From Rahnella inusitata (lineage in GTDB: Bacteria > Pseudomonadota > Gammaproteobacteria > Enterobacterales > Enterobacteriaceae): a stretch of 64,000 bases of DNA. The notes beneath the pieces were generated by a model. That model had not been told where the DNA came from. It ran no database searches and was given only the letters and a program-made list of their open reading frames with translations. A program made the position numbers and the translations under genes. Of this stretch, positions 50,949-59,960 are shown piece after piece. Where the stretch lies: positions 61,657 to 125,656 of the forward strand of contig NZ_JYDE01000042.1 of assembly GCF_003263515.1 (NCBI RefSeq), read 5' to 3'. How positions within the stretch are numbered: the first letter of the stretch is position 1; each line of letters begins with the position of its first letter.

Positions 50949-51448
50949 GATAAATCCTTATAAAATCCATTAAACAACGTGCCGGTAATTCCCCCTCCTG
51001 AGAGAACCCCTGTTAACCCGGACATCTGAACTCACGGGTATAACCTGGCGATAAGAAAATTCTCACACAGGCTTTGTTATGTCACTGTCCATTTTTGTGG
51101 TTAATTTTTTTAAGAGAAAGGGCAAAAAACGCCATACTGTAATAAAAACCGCCTAACTCAATGAAATAGCTAATTAAAATAACCATACAAAAAATAAGTC
51201 ATTGACTTTTGAAACTATTTTAACCGGTCAAAATAAAATCACTGTTTATGCTAAATAGCCATTTTAGTGCTAGGATTATCCTGAGAAGGGCAATAAAGAC
51301 CCTTACTGCTTTTAACAACAATCGCTAAACACCCACTATCGCCATATAGCATAATGAACCGTTTCTCAACGGACTTTAAATTAACACTAAAGAACAATGG
51401 CGATATTTTTTTATTTGTATTATGGAACCAGGCAAAGTAAGCAGCAAT
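50949..51448. other. AT-rich divergent promoter region of the fimbrial operon
   Basis: About 500 bases, markedly AT-rich, between the chaperone and regulator genes. No convincing gene or RNA. Length and composition suit a silenced, multi-factor fimbrial promoter (H-NS-type control is inference). Confidence 0.5.
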
Positions 51449-52312
51449 ATGAAGAGCAAACAACAACTCACAGAATTAATTTTTCACCGTGCAGAAAAAA
51501 TTAAGTCCCACAAAGATATTGAGGCAGTCATGCAGAAGCACTATAAACTTCTGTTCAGACTTTACCTGACTAAACCTCTCTATTTTAAGGTTATTTTTAA
51601 AGCAAACCGTTTTATTATCGGTTCGGCCATCATGGCGTATTTTTTCACGACAGAAAAACCGACACTTCGCCACGTCAAAGATTTTTGTAAGAAAACAGGG
51701 TTAATCAGTGACAATACGATCGATTCCTTTCTGCTCTTCATCCGGGTAGGCGGTCGTATGGACGTTAAAAAGGATCCGCAGGATAAACGAAAGTTAAACT
51801 ATCAGGTGACGTCAAAGGCGCTTGATGAAACCCGTGCGTTAATTAATACCATGATGATCCCCTATGGGATGCTTTATCCGGATTTCGATGTCTCCGGATG
51901 TTTGAAAATGGAAAATTTCACCGCTGATTATTTCCAAAAATATGCCGAAATCATCCTCAATCAGGTGTATCTCTTCGATATGGTGCCGGATTGTAAGGCG
52001 TTCGTTTTCAGAGATGCCGGACACATGCTGCTGATGGATCTCTATATCGAGAGCATCAAACAGCAGACGGCGGTGATCGAGTACAACTACCTAAAAGCCT
52101 CGCTCAAATGTGGTGTGTCACGCTCGCACATTAAACGTTGTCTGAAAGCCGCTGAGGTTGACGGATTACTGACGCTCGATACACCGAATAACACCATTAT
52201 TCTGCACCTGACCTTCATGCAGATGGTGCTGAACTACTTTGCGGTTTACATGGCGATGGTTGAGCATGGATTGCGTGGTTTGCCCGGTGCCCCCCCGCTG
52301 CCGGCGCACTGA
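51449..52312 (+). CDS. Unrecognised protein with two winged-helix-like segments, probable fimbrial regulator
   Basis: Not matched to a named family. Residues 85-125 (counted from 51422) look like a MarR-type winged helix: CKKTGLISDNTIDSFLLFI, then a basic wing with KKDPQDKRKLNYQVT. A second segment near 218-255 (LKASLKCGVSRSHIKRCLKAAEVDGLL) also reads as a helix-turn-helix and wing. Length is 287 aa from ATG 51449 or 296 from 51422; neither has a good ribosome-binding site. Divergent from the fimbrial operon, so its regulator is the natural guess. Confidence 0.65.
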   Translation: MKSKQQLTELIFHRAEKIKSHKDIEAVMQKHYKLLFRLYLTKPLYFKVIFKANRFIIGSAIMAYFFTTEKPTLRHVKDFCKKTGLISDNTIDSFLLFIRVGGRMDVKKDPQDKRKLNYQVTSKALDETRALINTMMIPYGMLYPDFDVSGCLKMENFTADYFQKYAEIILNQVYLFDMVPDCKAFVFRDAGHMLLMDLYIESIKQQTAVIEYNYLKASLKCGVSRSHIKRCLKAAEVDGLLTLDTPNNTIILHLTFMQMVLNYFAVYMAMVEHGLRGLPGAPPLPAH

Positions 52313-52350
52313 ACCACAAAATTTTGCGGTTCAGATCACACTTCAATTAT

Positions 52351-52362
52351 GTTAACGTTAAC
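52351..52362. promoter_or_regulatory. CscR-like operator 1
   Basis: GTTAACGTTAAC, a perfect 12-base palindrome of the LacI/CscR kind, 115 bases before cscB. Confidence 0.7.
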
Positions 52363-52365
52363 ACT

Positions 52366-52381
52366 TGTGATTAACATCATA
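52366..52381 (+). promoter_or_regulatory. CRP-like site
   Basis: TGTGA-TTAACA-TCATA, one base from a perfect TGTGA-N6-TCACA pair at the right half. It lies between the two operators. Confidence 0.45.
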
Positions 52382-52414
52382 ATTCCGCATCGTACCGTCT
52401 GGGAAAAGCAGTAA

Positions 52415-52426
52415 GTTAACGTTAAC
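52415..52426. promoter_or_regulatory. CscR-like operator 2
   Basis: A second identical GTTAACGTTAAC palindrome, centred 64 bases (about six helical turns) from the first and 40 bases before the cscB start. Face alignment could allow a repression loop. Confidence 0.7.
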
Positions 52427-52465
52427 AATGTGGTCTGTCTCTTCGAAACACGCACGGATATGCCC

Positions 52466-53716
52466 ATGAAAAACAGCCACCGAAGTCACTACACATTGTT
52501 GAGCGGATTGCTTTTTTGCTTCTTCTACACCTGGTCCTCCGCCTTTTCGCTTATTTCCCTATGGCTCAGTCAAAAGGTCGGGCTGAAAGGTACGGAAACA
52601 GGAATGTTCTTTTCCGCCATCGCCCTGACGGCGCTGTGCGCACAGCCGCTTTATGGTTTTATTCAGGACAAACTGGGACTGCGCAAAAACCTGCTGTGGG
52701 CCATCGGCTGTCTGTTACTGGCCAGCGGCCCGTTCTTCATCTTCATCTTTGCCCCGCTGTTGCAGGTCAATATTCTGCTGGGTGCCGCAGCCGGGGGCTT
52801 GTACGTCGGCGCGACGTTTTTTGCCGGGATCGGCGCACTGGAATCTTACACCGAGCGGGTGAGCCGCATTTTAGGGTTTGAGTTCGGCAAGGCCAGAATG
52901 TGGGGATCGCTCGGCTGGGCGGCGGCCACTTTCTTCGCCGGGATGCTGTTTAACATCAACCCGAACCTGAACTTCTGGATGGCGTCATCTTCGGCGGTGA
53001 TATTCCTGCTGCTGCTGTGGCGGCTGCGCGAGGTGAAAACCGATGCGCTGAACCAACTCGAGTACGGCAAGCCCGGCAACCTCCAGCTGGCCGATGCAGT
53101 TGCACTGTTTCGCCTGCCGCGTTTCTGGGCGCTGATCGTGTTTGTGACCGGCGTCAGCGTCTACAACGTTTACGACCAGCAATTTCCGGTGTACTTCTCT
53201 TCGCTGTTCTCGGACGTTAAAAACGGCAACGAGATGTACGGTTTCCTCAACTCCTTTCAAGTGTTTTTAGAAGCCGGCGGGATGTTCCTCGCCCCGTTTA
53301 TCGTTAACAAAATCGGGGCCAAAAACGGATTATTACTTAGCGGCCTGATCATGGCGCTGCGCGTCTTTGGCTCGGGGCTGGCGGCGGATGCCGTCACGAT
53401 TTCCTGCATGAAGCTGCTGCACGCCGTCGAGCTGCCGATCCTGCTGATTGCCATGTTTAAGTACATCACCACCCGCTTCGATCCGCGTCTTTCGGCCACG
53501 CTGTATCTGGTCGGTTTTCAATTCATCACGCAAGTCTGCGCCAGTGTGTTATCCCCGCTGGCCGGGCACGGCTACGATCTGATCGGCTTTGCCGACACTT
53601 ACATGATCATGGGGATGTTGGTGCTTGTCCTGACCCTCATCTCCGGCTTCCTGCTCATCGGTGAAAAGAGCCGGACGCCTCCATCTGTGTTATTCAAAAA
53701 GAGTGAGATTTTATGA
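52466..53716 (+). CDS. cscB: Sucrose:proton symporter CscB (LacY family)
   Basis: Oligosaccharide:proton symporter of the major facilitator superfamily with 12 predicted helices. GFIQDKLGLRKNLLW, FEFGKARMWGSLGWA, YNVYDQQFPVYFSSLF and LLHAVELP align with CscB/RafB/LacY. ATG at 52466 gives 416 aa against 415 in E. coli CscB; GGAT lies six bases upstream. Sucrose is assigned from its coupling to cscA (ATGA overlap) and the CscR-type operators. Raffinose-type sugars remain possible. Confidence 0.88.
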   Translation: MKNSHRSHYTLLSGLLFCFFYTWSSAFSLISLWLSQKVGLKGTETGMFFSAIALTALCAQPLYGFIQDKLGLRKNLLWAIGCLLLASGPFFIFIFAPLLQVNILLGAAAGGLYVGATFFAGIGALESYTERVSRILGFEFGKARMWGSLGWAAATFFAGMLFNINPNLNFWMASSSAVIFLLLLWRLREVKTDALNQLEYGKPGNLQLADAVALFRLPRFWALIVFVTGVSVYNVYDQQFPVYFSSLFSDVKNGNEMYGFLNSFQVFLEAGGMFLAPFIVNKIGAKNGLLLSGLIMALRVFGSGLAADAVTISCMKLLHAVELPILLIAMFKYITTRFDPRLSATLYLVGFQFITQVCASVLSPLAGHGYDLIGFADTYMIMGMLVLVLTLISGFLLIGEKSRTPPSVLFKKSEIL

Positions 53717-55152
53717 AACAGCGACTGGAACGCGCAGAACAGGCGTTGCGCGACGGGAAAGCCACGCGCGGCGATACTTTCTACCCACACTTTCATCTCG
53801 CACCACCGGCGGGCTGGATGAACGATCCGAACGGGCTGATTTATCATCAGGGGCGGTATCACGCGTTTTATCAGCACCATCCGTTCAGCGAGAACTGGGG
53901 GCCGATGCACTGGGGGCACGCCACCAGTCAGGACATGGTCAACTGGCAGCATCAGCCGGTGGCGCTGGCACCGGGCGATGAGTATGACCGCGACGGCTGT
54001 TTTTCAGGCAGCGCCGTGGACGACAACGGTGTACTCAGCCTGATTTATACCGGCCACGTCTGGCTGAGCGGCGAAGGCAATGACAGCGCTATCCGGGAAG
54101 TGCAATGTCTCGCGACCAGCGAGGACGGCATTCACTTCAACAAACAGGGCGTGGTGCTCACGCCGCCGGACAACATCATGCATTTTCGTGACCCGAAAGT
54201 GTGGCGCGAATTGGGTTACTGGTGGATGGTGATCGGCGCGCGGGATGAGCACGATTGCGGGCAGGTGTTGCTTTACAAAGGGGACAGCCTGCGCGAGTGG
54301 ACGCTCGACCGCGTCCTCGCCAAAGCCGATGACAACACGGGTTACATGTGGGAATGCCCGGATTTCTTCCCGCTGGGCGAGGAGCGCATTCTGATGTGTT
54401 CACCGCAGGGCATCAAAGCGCAAGGCTATGATTATCGCAACCTGTTCCAGAGCGGCTGCCTGCGCGGCACATGGCAGCCGGGTCAGGATTTTGAGGTGCT
54501 GGAAGGTTTCACCGAACTCGACCACGGACATGATTTCTACGCGCCGCAGTCGTTTACCGCTGCCGACGGGCGTCGCGTGGTCATCGCGTGGATGGACATG
54601 TGGGAATCGGTGATGCCATCAAAGGCGCAAGGCTGGGCGGGCTGCATGACGCTACCGCGTGAACTAACGCTGCGCGACGGCAACGTTTGCATGGTGCCGG
54701 TGGACGAAGTGCGGACACTGCGCCGTGATCATCACCCTCTCCTGCCGCATGTCATCAGAAACAGCGTTGAGCAGATAACGGATAACGCGCAGGCGATCGA
54801 AATCATCGCGCAGTGGGATCTCAGCGCGTCTGATGCGCAGAGCTTCGGCATAAAACTCGGCGACGGCGTCTGCGTCTTCGCAGACGCTCAGGCGCAAAGG
54901 CTCTGTCTTCGCCGTGATTTCCCGGAGTATGGGATCAACGATCACCGCAGCGTCGCGCTGACGGCTGACAAGCCGCTGGAAATGCGCATCTTTATCGACC
55001 GCTCTTCGGTGGAAGTTTTCGTCAATCAGGGAGACGCAACGCTCAGCAGCCGGATCTACCCGCAGCCCGATCAGCGCGCCCTTTCGTTCTTTGCAGAAAA
55101 GGGGGAAGCAGTGTTAGTGCAGAGTGAATACTGGACGTTAAGCGCAGGTTAA
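53713..55152 (+). CDS. cscA: Sucrose hydrolase (invertase) CscA, GH32
   Basis: Cytoplasmic beta-fructofuranosidase that cleaves unphosphorylated sucrose to glucose and fructose. WMNDPNG at 35-41 carries the nucleophile D38, RDP has the transition-state stabiliser D160 and WECPDFF the acid-base E214. The C-terminal beta-sandwich ends FIDRSSVEVFVNQGDA. Strong match to E. coli W CscA over the full 479 aa. No signal peptide and no PTS gene nearby, in keeping with proton-coupled sucrose uptake by CscB. Confidence 0.95.
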   Translation: MKQRLERAEQALRDGKATRGDTFYPHFHLAPPAGWMNDPNGLIYHQGRYHAFYQHHPFSENWGPMHWGHATSQDMVNWQHQPVALAPGDEYDRDGCFSGSAVDDNGVLSLIYTGHVWLSGEGNDSAIREVQCLATSEDGIHFNKQGVVLTPPDNIMHFRDPKVWRELGYWWMVIGARDEHDCGQVLLYKGDSLREWTLDRVLAKADDNTGYMWECPDFFPLGEERILMCSPQGIKAQGYDYRNLFQSGCLRGTWQPGQDFEVLEGFTELDHGHDFYAPQSFTAADGRRVVIAWMDMWESVMPSKAQGWAGCMTLPRELTLRDGNVCMVPVDEVRTLRRDHHPLLPHVIRNSVEQITDNAQAIEIIAQWDLSASDAQSFGIKLGDGVCVFADAQAQRLCLRRDFPEYGINDHRSVALTADKPLEMRIFIDRSSVEVFVNQGDATLSSRIYPQPDQRALSFFAEKGEAVLVQSEYWTLSAG

Positions 55153-55165
55153 TTTGCTCAGGATG

Positions 55166-56161
55166 CTATAAAGACGCCCGCTCAAGCACCGGTGAGGCGA
55201 TTTTTATCAGGCCGTGATTGGGGCGCTGCTCGATAAGATGCAGCACCGCTTCACGGCCAATTTCGCGGTGCGGCAATTGCACTGTGGTCAGCGGCGGCAG
55301 GAACAGATCGCCAATGCCGACCATATTGTCATACCCGAGCACGGCGACCTGCTGCGGTATCGCAATCCCTTTCGCCAGCAGCACCTGATACGCCAAAAAT
55401 GCGATGCGGTCATTGCCGCAGACCAGCACATCAAAATCCGGCTTACCGTCGATGATGAACTTTTCGAGCATCCCGACAACGTCGCGGTAATGTTCATCCC
55501 CCAGTTCCATATGAAACTGCCGAAGGTGTTCTTCCGCCAGTCCGGCTTCGCGCCACGCCTGCTCGGCACCTGCGCGACGGCGGACGCCCGCGGGAATGGA
55601 TTGTGGCAAATAAACGCACAGCGGATGCCGGTAACCTTTACGGATCAGCATATTCATCGCCTGATACTGGCCGTCAAAATCATCGGGAATATAGCCCGGC
55701 AGCGCGAGTTCACGGCTGAGACAGTTCGCCAGCACCAGATTTTTATCCATCAGCCGCGCCGGGATCTCAACTTCGCGCAACCCCATGGTGGTAAAAATGA
55801 TGCCATCGGGTCGTTGGGAAAGCAGCTGGCTGACGGCGCGCTCGCTGTCTTCCTGGGACGTAATGCTGACCAGAAAACTGCTCCAGCCAAATTCGCGGGC
55901 GGTGAGTTCTATCGACAGAAGGATTTCAACGGAGAACGGCGTTGTCGCGGTATCAAGCGCCAGTACACCAAGCGTGGAAACTTTACTGCTTTTACCGCGC
56001 ATTTTCCGTGCGGAGAAATCAGGCACATAATTTAATGCATCAATGGCCTGCTGCACGCGCGCCAGGGTTTCCGGCTTAAGCCTTTGTGGCTCATTAATGG
56101 CGCGGGACACGGTCATCAACGAGACCGATGCCAACTGTGCTACTTCTTTCAGCGAAGCCAT
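55166..56161 (-). CDS. cscR: LacI-family sucrose regulator CscR
   Basis: LacI-type repressor: N-terminal helix-turn-helix VAQLASVSLMTVSRAIN, hinge with MRGKSSK and a periplasmic-binding-like sugar domain. It matches E. coli CscR (ALDTATTPFSVEILLSIE, RPDGIIFTTMGLR, PDFDVLVCGNDR, FLPPLTTVQLPH). Length is 331 aa. It is convergent with cscA across 13 bases. Predicted to bind the two palindromes upstream of cscB; no such site is visible at its own promoter. Confidence 0.94.
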   Translation of the reverse strand: MASLKEVAQLASVSLMTVSRAINEPQRLKPETLARVQQAIDALNYVPDFSARKMRGKSSKVSTLGVLALDTATTPFSVEILLSIELTAREFGWSSFLVSITSQEDSERAVSQLLSQRPDGIIFTTMGLREVEIPARLMDKNLVLANCLSRELALPGYIPDDFDGQYQAMNMLIRKGYRHPLCVYLPQSIPAGVRRRAGAEQAWREAGLAEEHLRQFHMELGDEHYRDVVGMLEKFIIDGKPDFDVLVCGNDRIAFLAYQVLLAKGIAIPQQVAVLGYDNMVGIGDLFLPPLTTVQLPHREIGREAVLHLIEQRPNHGLIKIASPVLERASL

Positions 56162-56312
56162 AACTCTCCCGTTCAGCGAATTTTACCCCCCTGATCCTAC
56201 ACAATAATACGCCCGCAGCGTAAGCCTAAATCCTTGCAGATGAGAGGCCACAAGCGCTTTGCTCTGAAAACCGCCACGTGCCCCGGAAAAAATAATCAAA
56301 ACCGTGAACCAC

Positions 56313-56342
56313 TTAACATCTTATGTGAATGTGTTATGTTAA
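56313..56342. promoter_or_regulatory. Inverted repeat before the DUF421 gene
   Basis: TTAACAT (56313-56319) and ATGTTAA (56336-56342) face each other across 16 bases. It lies 27 bases upstream of the DUF421 gene and could be an operator. Confidence 0.3.
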
Positions 56343-56369
56343 TGACTTAAAAACAGGAGCAGGAATCTG

Positions 56370-57023
56370 ATGGAATATTATCTTTTAGTCTTGGCAAAAT
56401 TCGTTATTGGTTTTCTGATTGTTATTTCCCATCTGAACTTTTCGGGCAAGACGCAGCTTTCACAGATGACGCCGGTAGATTTCATCGGTAACTTTGTTTT
56501 AGGTGGAATTATTGGTGGCGTCATCTATAACGATGTCATCCCGCTTTACCAATATATTATCGTACTGGTGATCGGCGTCATGCTAATCTCCCTGTTAAAC
56601 TCCATCAGTAAACGCTTCTTTTTATTTCGCTCCTTCGCCATTGGTAATCCGATACCTATTGTGAAGGACGGAAAATTTATTATGGAGAATATTCTCAGGC
56701 GCCGAAACAAAATTGACATCCTCAACGTCGCATCGCAGTTACACGCTCAGGGTATTCACTCTTTTCAGAATCTGAAATACGCACAGATCGAACCCGGAGG
56801 CCAGATCACCGCCGTCTGCGAAGGCGCCGAGATGCCCTCCGTGATCCTGGTGAAAGACGGTCGGGTGCGACATTCCGAACTGGACGCAATTCAGAAAGAC
56901 GAAGAATGGCTGCATGAGAAAATTACGGCGTTGGGTGTTAAAGAAGTCAGCGACATTTTCCTCGCCGAGTTCTGGCAGGGGCAGATGACACTGGTCATGA
57001 CGGACGGTAAAGTGTGCAGGTAG
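56370..57023 (+). CDS. DUF421 (YetF-type) membrane protein
   Basis: About three N-terminal membrane helices (residues 1-80) and a cytoplasmic alpha/beta domain (about 90-217) containing NPIPIVKDGKFIMENILRRR, typical of the YetF/YcaP family. Length is 217 aa; AGGAG lies ten bases before the ATG. Function unknown; family members affect membrane stress or spore phenotypes. A weak hairpin (57053-57095) followed by T residues ends the unit. It marks the boundary to the AT-rich island. Confidence 0.88.
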   Translation: MEYYLLVLAKFVIGFLIVISHLNFSGKTQLSQMTPVDFIGNFVLGGIIGGVIYNDVIPLYQYIIVLVIGVMLISLLNSISKRFFLFRSFAIGNPIPIVKDGKFIMENILRRRNKIDILNVASQLHAQGIHSFQNLKYAQIEPGGQITAVCEGAEMPSVILVKDGRVRHSELDAIQKDEEWLHEKITALGVKEVSDIFLAEFWQGQMTLVMTDGKVCR

Positions 57024-57144
57024 GATGTCATCAGCGATGAAAAAGGCAGATCGTAAAGACGCCGTGAAACATGCCTGATGGCCCGGACGCTTTACTTTTC
57101 TGCCTGTGATCACTTTCGATACTCGGTTTATTTTGCGGCAGTTC

Positions 57145-58425
57145 TTATGTTTTGATTTTTCCTTTTGAATCAAAAAGCGTATCCCACTGCTGAAACTCCG
57201 TATCTTCAAAAACCAGGCAACCCTGAGCCATCTTTTTAAAATAAGATATTTTTTCATTATCATAAGAGGGAGGAAAATGATTGAAGTTCACTTTATAAGC
57301 ATCCTCTTTAAGATTTAGAATATAATTCGGACAGAGCAAGTTTATCGTTCCGATAGAAAAAAGACTAAAAGCATGAATGAAAACCTTTGGTTGATTCCCC
57401 TCCAAAGATTGCGTTGCCCAAATAGATTTCGGGAACATGTTTACATCATACTTATCTGCATCAATTGAGTAATAATGAGGCGTACTACTCACCATCCCCA
57501 CTGAATGTAGTGAAGAGTAAATAAATGCATTAAGGAACATTGGAAATAAAAAAACCAGAACGCCAGTGGAGACAAGTGCAGCAACAGACACACCCTGTAT
57601 TATCACCAATGTGTTTTTTTTGGCTTTATTTTTAATTTTTTCCAGGAAAAAGTAAAACAAACAGGGCATGTACGATAAAAATATAAAGGCTATCATGAAG
57701 ACCAGCCAATATAAAAACACCCACATATCATCAATATTACTGGCCTTTAACACAATCATCAGAGGATAAAAAATTGATGATGAAGAAAAGAACATATACA
57801 ATGATAAAACAAACACCTCAAAAACATACTGAACAACAACTCGCATAAAATATAGCGAGCCCGTTCCGGGCTTAATAATATAATACTTCAACGTATTAAC
57901 AATACTGAATGCGATGGTCAGCATGCACGCAATATACACTATTTTTACGCTGGATATTTTACCCACTTTGATCAAATCACTCCCCCATGGAATAACAGGG
58001 AGAAAAGTGATTAATATCATTATGACTGACACCCCAATACAATAGCATGGCGCAGAAGATATATCATAACCACCCGGCCTGTCTTTTCTCATGAAGTGAT
58101 AACCGATAAGTAAAGCGCTGGGTAAAACCAGAAGCACTATGACACCCGCTCCAAATATTAACGCAGAAAATAATAAAGATATTAATCCAATATTGATAGA
58201 GAACGCATCGAGAAGCAAGTCCGTCCTGCCAATACCGTTTAAATACCTCCAGACCACCGCCCCGGAAATAATGATAAGATAAGGAATGATGAACTTCTGA
58301 CTTTCAATCACTTTTTTAATGACTGAAAAGAACCCTTCTGAATTTTCTTCGCTCACGTTAAGTCCATCCAAAGTTAAAATATACACTAATGATAATAGCG
58401 CGTATCCCCCACAGACAAGAAGCAA
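57145..58425 (-). CDS. Unrecognised polytopic membrane protein, possibly 5'-damaged
   Basis: Not recognised. Eight to ten predicted membrane helices over residues 1-320 are followed by a soluble C-terminal domain of about 100 residues (from HYYSIDADKYD to the end). Strongly AT-rich with rare codons, unlike the neighbouring csc genes. Only a TTG at 58425 starts the open frame and it has no ribosome-binding site. An in-frame ATG at 58479 begins a hydrophobic segment that is interrupted by two TGA codons at 58435-58437 and 58429-58431. Either the true start is internal or the gene is decaying. Confidence 0.6.
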   Translation of the reverse strand: MLLVCGGYALLSLVYILTLDGLNVSEENSEGFFSVIKKVIESQKFIIPYLIIISGAVVWRYLNGIGRTDLLLDAFSINIGLISLLFSALIFGAGVIVLLVLPSALLIGYHFMRKDRPGGYDISSAPCYCIGVSVIMILITFLPVIPWGSDLIKVGKISSVKIVYIACMLTIAFSIVNTLKYYIIKPGTGSLYFMRVVVQYVFEVFVLSLYMFFSSSSIFYPLMIVLKASNIDDMWVFLYWLVFMIAFIFLSYMPCLFYFFLEKIKNKAKKNTLVIIQGVSVAALVSTGVLVFLFPMFLNAFIYSSLHSVGMVSSTPHYYSIDADKYDVNMFPKSIWATQSLEGNQPKVFIHAFSLFSIGTINLLCPNYILNLKEDAYKVNFNHFPPSYDNEKISYFKKMAQGCLVFEDTEFQQWDTLFDSKGKIKT

Positions 58426-59960
58426 AAATCACAATCAAAGCAATATCACGAAAATACAAACAGGCCGCCTGAATAACATCCGTTAACACACTATGGTATA
58501 AGTTTAATGAATGATTTAGCTTGCTAACATTTCAATTAATAATTGAATATCGCCATCCCTTTGCGAAACAACTTCCTAATCTGAGTGCAACTCTCTGTAA
58601 ATGCATCCAATCTGTTTCTTTGAATTATTGGCAGATATAAAAAGGCCGCCAGTTTGTGCATTATGCTGTTTTACAGTTCACAATATATCATTTCATTGAC
58701 CTAAAACCAGAAGACGCAGCCCAACAATTCTGAGATGTACTCATTCATTGAAAGCCGGATAACGGCGCTGTAAGTCCTCGCAGCGGGAATATTCAGTGAA
58801 TATAAACTGTAGCAATAATAACCGTCAGCATGTCCTGCTATAATTTCATTTTCGGACAATGAACAAACAGCGATTGGGATTAATATGATGAAATCCCATA
58901 AAACGATCATGGATCAATATATGAAGCAGAAGTGCTGTAACAATTTACTAAAAGATCTAAAGATAAATGTCTAAACACCCGTTTTCTCACCTGCACTGTT
59001 GGGTAATACTGTTAGTTCCTTGAGGGCAGACATCTGTAGAGACTGGACGCAGAAACGACTCCCATGTACAAGCGGACAATAGCAAACACAAAGCAGCAAT
59101 TATAATTATTCTCATAAATCAGATCCCTCTCATCTTTTGATGTAATCATATCATAAAACCTGCAATCGTTCTTTAATGACGACTAAGCGATAAGTAATCA
59201 GTTTGTACTAAGGGCAGTCATTAAACGCAGCAGGGAAAAGAGACTTAAAAATTTATGAGATGTTTCCCTACAGGGCCCGAACCAGGAGCCTGCGGCTAAG
59301 AAGAACGTCGGCGCATCAATAACTAAATGTTTTAAAAGGGCTATTGTGCATTCTCAAGTGATACACAGGAGTCCAGAAACCTTGTCGCTCAGGTTTGCTC
59401 AGTAAATCGGGATCACCTGGCTCTAAAATTCCCCCAAAGGATAATGACTACAAAGGGGGATTGATTACGAAGTACTAAAAACAACTTAAGGCATGGGTTG
59501 TTGGTTAAAAACAAGCGATATAATCACCACCCCACACTCAATCACCAGGAATTTCCCCACATAAATATCTTAGGGATACATTCACAAGAATTATCTTAAT
59601 AAAGCATCCACTAAGCTCACTAATAATTAAGTTACACATTTACGTGACATACCCTATTTTAATACCCCTTGGATTTATGGTAGTTTTTTGGTGCGTTGAG
59701 ACAAAGGCTTAGGATCAAGCTTTGTGCGCTCTGAATGCAAGGACTATTCGGCGAACTCATCCATTATACATTCACCACACCAATTAATTACAGGCATTGC
59801 ATTCACCATTACTGTTGGCATATATCGCTGACCTCTTTAAATAATCGTCTGAATGGCTGCCTGAAGGGAAGCTGATACAAACATCCGGCTTAGAGCCGAT
59901 GTTGAGACGCAATGATAATTGCGATGTAAATCAGGATTAACGTTCAAAGGGAATTAAACG
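58426..59960. other. Gene-poor AT-rich region before vgrG
   Basis: 1.5 kb without long frames. It contains the possible 5' remnant of the membrane gene (58426-58479), a 42-codon lipoprotein frame on the minus strand (58987-59115), and otherwise only short, unconvincing frames. No transposase, terminal repeats, tRNA gene or CRISPR repeats were seen. Confidence 0.6.
58987..59115 (-). CDS. Candidate 42-residue lipoprotein
   Basis: A frame too short for usual gene calling: MRIIIIAALCLLLSAC is a signal peptide with lipobox LSAC (C16), followed by 26 residues with one further cysteine (STDVCPQG). GAGGGA lies eight bases before the ATG. The product resembles small lysis or spanin-type lipoproteins in size only. 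No relative is recognised. It lies in the gap between the membrane gene and vgrG, on the opposite strand to vgrG. Confidence 0.5.
   Translation of the reverse strand: MRIIIIAALCLLLSACTWESFLRPVSTDVCPQGTNSITQQCR

Noticed and set aside
58701..58910. 69-codon minus-strand ORF
   Set aside because: No good ribosome-binding site, atypical composition and no recognisable domain.
58889..58975. 29-codon plus-strand frame beginning MMKSHKTIMDQY
   Set aside because: Lacks a clear ribosome-binding site and any recognisable feature.
59270..59310. tRNA T-arm-like sequence on the minus strand (GGTTCGGGCC)
   Set aside because: No matching stem, anticodon arm or acceptor is present; not enough to call a tRNA or att remnant.
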